Shown here piece after piece: positions 57,904 to 64,000 of a stretch of 64,000 nucleotides of DNA (positions are counted from its first letter, which is position 1; every line of letters begins with the position of its first letter). The stretch comes from an uncultured Pelagibacteraceae bacterium (GTDB taxonomy: Bacteria > Pseudomonadota > Alphaproteobacteria > Pelagibacterales > Pelagibacteraceae). Below the pieces are notes generated by a model. That model was given only the letters and a program-made list of their open reading frames with translations. It was not told the origin of the DNA and did not search any database. A program made the translations under genes and the position numbers. Where the stretch lies: positions 90,536 to 154,535 of the forward strand of contig CACBFA010000002.1 in NCBI GenBank assembly GCA_902538525.1, read 5' to 3'.

Positions 57904-58590
57904 ATGAAATTTACAAATAGCCTTATTAAAGGAAAATTATTAAAAAGATATAAAAGATTTTTCGCCGATATAAAAGTAAATAGCAAGATTATAACGGCAC
58001 ATTGTCCTAACACTGGATCTATGCAGGGTCTCTTGGATGAAGGAAATGAAGTATTAGTTACAGAGCACAATGATCCAAAAAGAAAACTGAAATTTACATT
58101 AGAAATTATTAAAGCAAAAAAAAGATACGTTGGGGTAAATACTCATAGAGCAAACAAAATCGTTAATCATGGATTAGAAAATAAATTAATATCAGAATTT
58201 AAAACTATTAAAAATATTAAACCAGAATTTAAATTCAGTGATGATACAAGATTTGACTTTTTATGTGATAATAATTTAATAGAAGTAAAGAATGTTACAT
58301 TATTTAGAGAAAATGATATTGCAGAATTTCCTGATGCAGTAACATCAAGAGGAACAAAACATCTAAATATGTTAATTAAATCAATTAAAAAAGGATATAA
58401 ACCATATGTCTTATTTTTAACGCAAATTCAAAATATAAATAACTTTAGAATTGCAAAAGATATTGATCATATTTATTTTGAAAACTACGAAAAAGCAAAA
58501 AAAGCTGGAGTAAAATTTCTCGCTTATAGATGCAAACTTAGTTCTAAAGAGATTAAAATTGAAAAAAAAATTAATATTATAGATGAGTGA
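57904..58590 (+). CDS. sfsA: SfsA family protein
   Basis: KRYKRFFADIKVN...AHCPNTGSMQGLL; EFPDAVTSRGTKHLNML. Confidence 0.93.
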   Translation: MKFTNSLIKGKLLKRYKRFFADIKVNSKIITAHCPNTGSMQGLLDEGNEVLVTEHNDPKRKLKFTLEIIKAKKRYVGVNTHRANKIVNHGLENKLISEFKTIKNIKPEFKFSDDTRFDFLCDNNLIEVKNVTLFRENDIAEFPDAVTSRGTKHLNMLIKSIKKGYKPYVLFLTQIQNINNFRIAKDIDHIYFENYEKAKKAGVKFLAYRCKLSSKEIKIEKKINIIDE

Positions 58591-59353
58591 TTATAAAGAA
58601 AAATTTGAAAAGATGAGAGTTGCTGGAAAGCTTGCATCCAAAACTTTAGACATGCTTACTGATTATATTAAACCAGGGGTATCAACAGATAAGATTGATA
58701 AATTGGGTTATGAATTTATAAAAGATAATGGTGGCTATTCAGCTCCATTATTTTACAGAGGTTTTGAAAAATCACTCTGCACATCATTGAATCATGTAGT
58801 TTGTCATGGAATACCCTCTGAGAGAATTTTAGAAGATGGTGATGCAGTTAATGTTGATGTGACAGCGGTCATTGATAATCATTATGGGGATACAAGTAGA
58901 ATGTATGAAATTGGAAATGTACCAGTTAAAGCAAAAAATTTAATTGAAACAACCTATGACTCATTAATGAAAGCAATATCAATTTTACAACCAGGTAAAA
59001 AACTTGGTGATATAGGATTTGAAATTCAATCTTATGTTGAAAGCAAAGGTTATTCAGTAGTAAGAGATTTTTGTGGGCATGGTATAAGCAATGTATTTCA
59101 TGAACCTCCTAATATACTTCATTATGGATCTAAAAATACTGGCAAAGAACTAATACCTGGTATGACTTTTACTATTGAACCAATGATAAATTATGGAAAA
59201 TATGACACAAAAGTTTTAAATGATGGGTGGACAGCAGTAACCAAAGATAAATCACTATCAGCACAATTTGAGCATACTGTTGGTATCACTGAAGATTCAT
59301 ATGAAATTTTCACAGAATCTGTTAAAGGTTATACGAGGCCCCCATATAATTAA
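58583..59353 (+). CDS. map: Type I methionine aminopeptidase
   Basis: VVCHGIPSERILEDGDAVNVDV; GHGISNVFHEPPNILH; FTIEPMIN; FEHTVGI. Confidence 0.96.
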   Translation: MSDYKEKFEKMRVAGKLASKTLDMLTDYIKPGVSTDKIDKLGYEFIKDNGGYSAPLFYRGFEKSLCTSLNHVVCHGIPSERILEDGDAVNVDVTAVIDNHYGDTSRMYEIGNVPVKAKNLIETTYDSLMKAISILQPGKKLGDIGFEIQSYVESKGYSVVRDFCGHGISNVFHEPPNILHYGSKNTGKELIPGMTFTIEPMINYGKYDTKVLNDGWTAVTKDKSLSAQFEHTVGITEDSYEIFTESVKGYTRPPYN

Positions 59354-60645
59354 TGATATCAAGATATTCTAGAAAAGAACTTGTCAGTATTTGGTCTGAG
59401 GAAAATAAATATAAGATTTGGCTAGATGTAGAAATCGCTGCAGCTGAGGCAATGGAAAAATATAAAATTATTCCTAAAGGAGTTGCGTCATTAGTAAAAA
59501 AAAAGGGTAAAATCAAAGTTAAAAGAATTCATGATATAGAAACAAAAGTTAAACATGATGTAATTGCTTTTTTAACATCAATTACAGAACAAGCCGGTCT
59601 TAAAGCAAGATACCTTCATCAAGGAATGACGTCATCTGATGTTTTAGATACAACTTTAAATATTCAATTGGTTCAATCAGGAAAAATTATATTAAGAGAC
59701 ATTGATAAAATTTTATCTGTTCTAAAAAAACAAGCAAAAAAATATAAGCTAACTCCATGTATTGGAAGAAGTCATGGAATTCATGCAGAACCGATTACAT
59801 TTGGACTAAAACTAGCATCATTTTATGAAGAATTTAAAAGAAACAAATTAAGATTAAAAGATGCAATAGAAAATGTATCAACATGCGCAATTTCAGGAGC
59901 TGTAGGAACGTTTGCAAATATAAATCCTAAAGTCGAAACTTATGTTGCAAAAAAATTAAAAATGAAAGCTGAGCCAATTTCAACTCAAATTATTCCAAGA
60001 GATAGACATGCGCATTATTTTGCAATTCTTGGGATTATTGCTGGATCTGTTGAAAGAGTTGCAACAGAAATAAGGCATTTACAAAGATCAGAAGTTTATG
60101 AATTACAAGAATACTTTTCAAAGGATCAAAAAGGCTCATCTGCTATGCCTCATAAAAAAAATCCAATATTAAGTGAAAATCTTACAGGACTTGCAAGGAT
60201 GGTAAGAAGTTACGTAATACCAGCTTTAGAAAATATTTCTTTGTGGCATGAAAGAGATATATCTCACTCTAGTGTTGAAAGAAATATTGGTCCAGACGCA
60301 AATATAACTTTAGATTTTGCTTTAGTTAGACTGTCAGGAATTTTAGAGAAAATGATTGTTTATCCAAAAACTATGATAAAAAATTTAAATTTAACAAGAG
60401 GTCTTGTTTTTTCTCAAGAGGTAATGTTAGAACTTACTAAATCAGGTATCGCTAGAGAGAAAGCGTATAGGTTGGTTCAATCTCATGCAAAAGCTAGTTT
60501 TGCAAAGAACACAAACCTATTAACACTTTTAAAAAATGATAAATCGATCACTGGTAAAATAAGTGAAAAAAGATTAGATAAAATCTTTACTTATGACAAA
60601 CACTTAAAAAATGTAAATTATATATTTAAAAGAGTATTTAAATAA
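59353..60645 (+). CDS. purB: Adenylosuccinate lyase
   Basis: HQGMTSSDVLDTTL; KGSSAMPHKKNPILSENLTGLAR. Confidence 0.96.
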   Translation: MISRYSRKELVSIWSEENKYKIWLDVEIAAAEAMEKYKIIPKGVASLVKKKGKIKVKRIHDIETKVKHDVIAFLTSITEQAGLKARYLHQGMTSSDVLDTTLNIQLVQSGKIILRDIDKILSVLKKQAKKYKLTPCIGRSHGIHAEPITFGLKLASFYEEFKRNKLRLKDAIENVSTCAISGAVGTFANINPKVETYVAKKLKMKAEPISTQIIPRDRHAHYFAILGIIAGSVERVATEIRHLQRSEVYELQEYFSKDQKGSSAMPHKKNPILSENLTGLARMVRSYVIPALENISLWHERDISHSSVERNIGPDANITLDFALVRLSGILEKMIVYPKTMIKNLNLTRGLVFSQEVMLELTKSGIAREKAYRLVQSHAKASFAKNTNLLTLLKNDKSITGKISEKRLDKIFTYDKHLKNVNYIFKRVFK

Positions 60646-61430
60646 TGAGAAAAGGAAAAAAATTATACGAAGGTAAGGCAAAAATAATTTTTGCAAGTAA
60701 CGATAAGAAATATGTTATCCAACATTTCAAAGATGATGCAACCGCATTTAATAATCAAAAAAAAGCAGTGATGGATGGTAAAGGAATTTTAAATAATAGG
60801 ATTTCTGAACATATATTAACTCAGTTGAATAATGTTGGTATCAAAAATCATTTAGTAAAACGTTTAAATATGAGAGAACAACTCGTTCAGCATGTTGAAA
60901 TTATACCTATAGAATTTATTGTAAGAAATATAGCAACCGGATCTTTAACTAAAAGATTGGGTATTGAAGATGGAACAGTCTTAGATAATCCTTTAATAGA
61001 GTATTGTTTAAAAGATGATGATTTAGGAGATCCCTTAGTAAGTACTGAACATATCTTAGCTTTTAAGTGGATGGAAAAAGATGAATTAAACTTAATTAAC
61101 AAAGAATTAAATAGAATTAACGATTTTCTTCAAGGCATGTTTAGAGGTGTTGGAATTAAACTTGTAGATTTTAAGGTAGAATTTGGAAGGTACGAGAAAA
61201 ACGGAAAAAAAGAGATCATGCTCGCAGATGAAATAAGTCCGGATACTTGCAGACTATGGGATGTAAATAGTGATAAAAAATTAGATAAAGATAGATTTAG
61301 AAAAGGTCTTGGTAATCTAATTGAGGCTTATCAAGAAGTTGCAAGAAGATTAGATATACTTCATGAACAATCAAATATTAGACCATTAAAATACACCAAA
61401 CCACAAGCAGTAAAGATTAAAAAGAAGTAA
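60645..61430 (+). CDS. purC: Phosphoribosylaminoimidazole-succinocarboxamide synthase
   Basis: LYEGKAKIIFAS; IEFIVRNIATGSLTKRLGIEDG; LADEISPDTCRLWD. Confidence 0.97.
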   Translation: MRKGKKLYEGKAKIIFASNDKKYVIQHFKDDATAFNNQKKAVMDGKGILNNRISEHILTQLNNVGIKNHLVKRLNMREQLVQHVEIIPIEFIVRNIATGSLTKRLGIEDGTVLDNPLIEYCLKDDDLGDPLVSTEHILAFKWMEKDELNLINKELNRINDFLQGMFRGVGIKLVDFKVEFGRYEKNGKKEIMLADEISPDTCRLWDVNSDKKLDKDRFRKGLGNLIEAYQEVARRLDILHEQSNIRPLKYTKPQAVKIKKK

Positions 61431-61663
61431 TGAAAATTAAAGTAATAGTAACTCTTAAAAACGGAGTTTTAGATCCTCAAGGAAAGGCTATTCAACAAAC
61501 ACTTAAAGGAATGAACTTTGGGAATGTAGAAGATGTAAGACAAGGTAAATATTTTGAAATTGAAGTTAAAGAGAAAGATGAAAAAAAAGCAAAGTCTTTA
61601 GTAGATGATATGTGTAAAAAGCTATTGGCCAATCTTGTTATTGAGGATTACAAAATAGTTTAA
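61430..61663 (+). CDS. purS: Phosphoribosylformylglycinamidine synthase subunit PurS
   Basis: 77 aa; VIVTLKNGVLDPQGKAIQQTLKGMNFGNVEDVRQGKYFEI. Confidence 0.95.
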   Translation: MKIKVIVTLKNGVLDPQGKAIQQTLKGMNFGNVEDVRQGKYFEIEVKEKDEKKAKSLVDDMCKKLLANLVIEDYKIV

Positions 61664-61666
61664 TAA

Positions 61667-62350
61667 ATGAGATCATCAGTCATTATTTTTCCAGGATCAA
61701 ATTGTGATAGAGACATGGATGTGGCTCTAAAAAAATTTGGCTTTAAAAATCAAATGGTTTGGCACAATGATAAATCTATTCCAAAATCAGATTTAATAGT
61801 ATTGCCGGGTGGCTTTTCATATGGTGATTATTTAAGATGTGGAAGTATTGCTTCTAAATCAAAAATTATAAAATCAGTAATTGATTTTGCTAATTCAGGG
61901 GGGTTAGTTCTGGGAATTTGCAATGGATTTCAAATACTAACTGAAACAGGCCTGCTAAATGGAATTTTACAACAAAATAAGTTTCTTAATTTTATATGCA
62001 GCAATGTTTATGTAAAAGTTAAAGATAAACAAAATAAATATTTTAAAGATTTAAAAAAGGATGTTTTAGAACTTCACATTGCACACAACGAGGGAAACTA
62101 TTTTTGCAGCAATGATGAATTAAAATCATTAGAGGATAATAATCAAATAGCTGTAACGTATTGTGGAGAAGATGGTACAGAAAATGAAACAACTAATCCA
62201 AACGGAGCAATTAAAAATATAGCTGGAATATTTAATAAAAATAAAAATGTATTGGGAATGATGCCTCATCCAGAAAGAATGATAGATAAATATTTATCGG
62301 GTGCAGATGGTTCATTATTTTTCAAAAATATCTTAGATAATTTTAATTAA
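61667..62350 (+). CDS. purQ: Phosphoribosylformylglycinamidine synthase subunit PurQ
   Basis: [44 protein letters not shown]. Confidence 0.97.
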   Translation: MRSSVIIFPGSNCDRDMDVALKKFGFKNQMVWHNDKSIPKSDLIVLPGGFSYGDYLRCGSIASKSKIIKSVIDFANSGGLVLGICNGFQILTETGLLNGILQQNKFLNFICSNVYVKVKDKQNKYFKDLKKDVLELHIAHNEGNYFCSNDELKSLEDNNQIAVTYCGEDGTENETTNPNGAIKNIAGIFNKNKNVLGMMPHPERMIDKYLSGADGSLFFKNILDNFN

Positions 62351-64000
62351 TGAAAGTCACAGAAGCAATTGCAATAGATCACGGATTAAAAAAGGAAGAG
62401 TTTTCTAAAATATGTGAACTTCTTAAGAGAACACCTAATTTAACTGAGCTTGCAATATTTTCTGCAATGTGGAACGAACATTGTTCCTATAAGTCCTCTA
62501 GAAAACATTTAAAAAAAATGCATACCAAAGGAAAACAGGTCATTCAAGGACCTGGAGAAAATGCAGGTGTCATTGATATTGGAGATGACGATGCAATTGT
62601 ATTTAAAATTGAAAGTCACAATCACCCTTCGTTTATTGAACCTTATCAAGGAGCAGCGACTGGGGTTGGTGGAATTATGAGGGATGTATTTACTATGGGA
62701 GCAAGACCAATAGCAAATCTAAATTCTATTCATTTTGGTTCACCACAACATAAAAAAACAAGAAACTTATTAAGAGGAGTTGTTAAAGGGATAGGTGGAT
62801 ATGGAAATTGTATTGGGGTTCCAACTATTGCTGGTCAAACAACTTTTGATGAGTCTTACAATGGCAATATATTAGTAAATGCCATGACTCTTGGCTTAGT
62901 AAATAAAAATAAGATTTTTTACTCAAAAGCAGCTGGATTAGATAAACCAGTAATATACGTAGGTTCAAAAACTGGAAGAGATGGAATTCATGGTGCCAGT
63001 ATGGCTTCAGCAACTTTCGATGACAAAATAGAAGAAAAAAAACCAACAGTTCAAGTTGGAGACCCATTTACTGAAAAATTATTACTTGAAGCATGCTTAG
63101 AATTAATGGCTGATAATTCAATTATTGCAATTCAAGATATGGGTGCAGCTGGATTAACATCTTCAAGTGTGGAAATGGCATCAAAAGGAAATCTTGGTAT
63201 TGAATTAGATCTAAGCAAAGTTCCTTGTAGGGAAGAAAAAATGACTCCATACGAAATAATGTTGTCTGAAAGTCAAGAAAGAATGCTTATAGTTCTTGAA
63301 AAAGGAAAAGAAGAACACGCAAAGAAAATATTTGATAAATGGAACCTAGATTTTGCAGTTATAGGTAAAACAACAGACACAAAAAAAATAGAATTAATAT
63401 TTGATAGTAAAAAAGTTGCCGAGATACCAATTGATCTCCTTGCTGAAAATGCCCCAATTTATGATCGTCCTTGGAAAAAAACTAAATTACCTCAAAAATT
63501 AAAATTTGATAAAGACGAATTTAAATCCTTAAAATTATCAGATTGCTTGAAGAAGATTTTAAGTAATTCAAATATTTCAGATAAAAAATGGATATGGGAT
63601 CAATACGACCACACAGTAATGGGTGATACAATTCAAAAACCTGGAGGTGATGCTGGTGTTGTAAGAGTTCATGGTACTAATAAAGCGGTAGCAGCATCTG
63701 TAGATTCATCTGCATTATATTGTTTCTCGCATCCATTAACTGGAGGAAAACAAATAGTTTGTGAGAGTTATAGAAATCTTATCTCGGTTGGAGCTAAACC
63801 TATTGCTATTACAAATTGTTTAAACTTCGGAAACCCAGAAAAAGAAAAAAATATGGGTGAATTTGTGGAATGTGTTGAAGGAATAACTGAAGCAAGTAAG
63901 TATCTAGATTTTCCAGTCGTATCTGGAAATGTTTCATTTTATAACGAAACAAAAGATAAAGGGATAAAGCCTACGCCAACAATTGGAGGTGTTGGGCTAA
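62350..64000 (+). CDS. purL: Phosphoribosylformylglycinamidine synthase subunit PurL (3' truncated by window end)
   Basis: ATG at 62350 overlaps the purQ stop; frame reads [18 protein letters not shown]...[36 protein letters not shown], open to the window end. Confidence 0.95.
   Translation, partial: MKVTEAIAIDHGLKKEEFSKICELLKRTPNLTELAIFSAMWNEHCSYKSSRKHLKKMHTKGKQVIQGPGENAGVIDIGDDDAIVFKIESHNHPSFIEPYQGAATGVGGIMRDVFTMGARPIANLNSIHFGSPQHKKTRNLLRGVVKGIGGYGNCIGVPTIAGQTTFDESYNGNILVNAMTLGLVNKNKIFYSKAAGLDKPVIYVGSKTGRDGIHGASMASATFDDKIEEKKPTVQVGDPFTEKLLLEACLELMADNSIIAIQDMGAAGLTSSSVEMASKGNLGIELDLSKVPCREEKMTPYEIMLSESQERMLIVLEKGKEEHAKKIFDKWNLDFAVIGKTTDTKKIELIFDSKKVAEIPIDLLAENAPIYDRPWKKTKLPQKLKFDKDEFKSLKLSDCLKKILSNSNISDKKWIWDQYDHTVMGDTIQKPGGDAGVVRVHGTNKAVAASVDSSALYCFSHPLTGGKQIVCESYRNLISVGAKPIAITNCLNFGNPEKEKNMGEFVECVEGITEASKYLDFPVVSGNVSFYNETKDKGIKPTPTIGGVGL

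Overview
AT-rich, densely packed bacterial core-genome segment. Protein and tRNA content, gene order and very short spacers fit a SAR11/Pelagibacterales-type alphaproteobacterium (inference; no database search was run). Contents in order: the end of soxB plus soxDAG (sarcosine oxidase); MATE transporter; trhO with an adjacent O-methyltransferase; gatBAC; ruvX; a pyrB-pyrC-like-plsY-topA-ridA run; ugd/galU; panC; mgtE; lipB. Next is a ~29 kb minus-strand translation/transcription supercluster: tRNA-Tyr, tRNA-Gly, tuf, tRNA-Trp, secE, nusG, rplKAJL, rpoBC, rpsL, rpsG, fusA, the S10/spc/alpha r-protein genes, secY, adk, rpoA, rplQ, rluC-like. The window ends with rlmB, tRNA-Thr, nadK, tRNA-Leu, a TPR/glycosyltransferase-like protein, an azlCD/SAF-oxidoreductase/GGCT/CinA-like block, and sfsA-map-purBCSQL (purL truncated by the window end). 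I saw no CRISPR array, mobile element, prophage or obvious defence island. The best leads are: (1) the dihydroorotase-like protein next to pyrB has lost the canonical HxH metal-binding motif; (2) trhO sits beside a TrmR/YrrM-like O-methyltransferase, suggesting a compact ho5U-to-mo5U tRNA wobble pathway; (3) every convergent gene junction is overlapping, abutting or at most 10 bp apart; (4) the rpsL leader is the only long, structured leader inside the ribosomal supercluster. These are leads, not demonstrated new systems.
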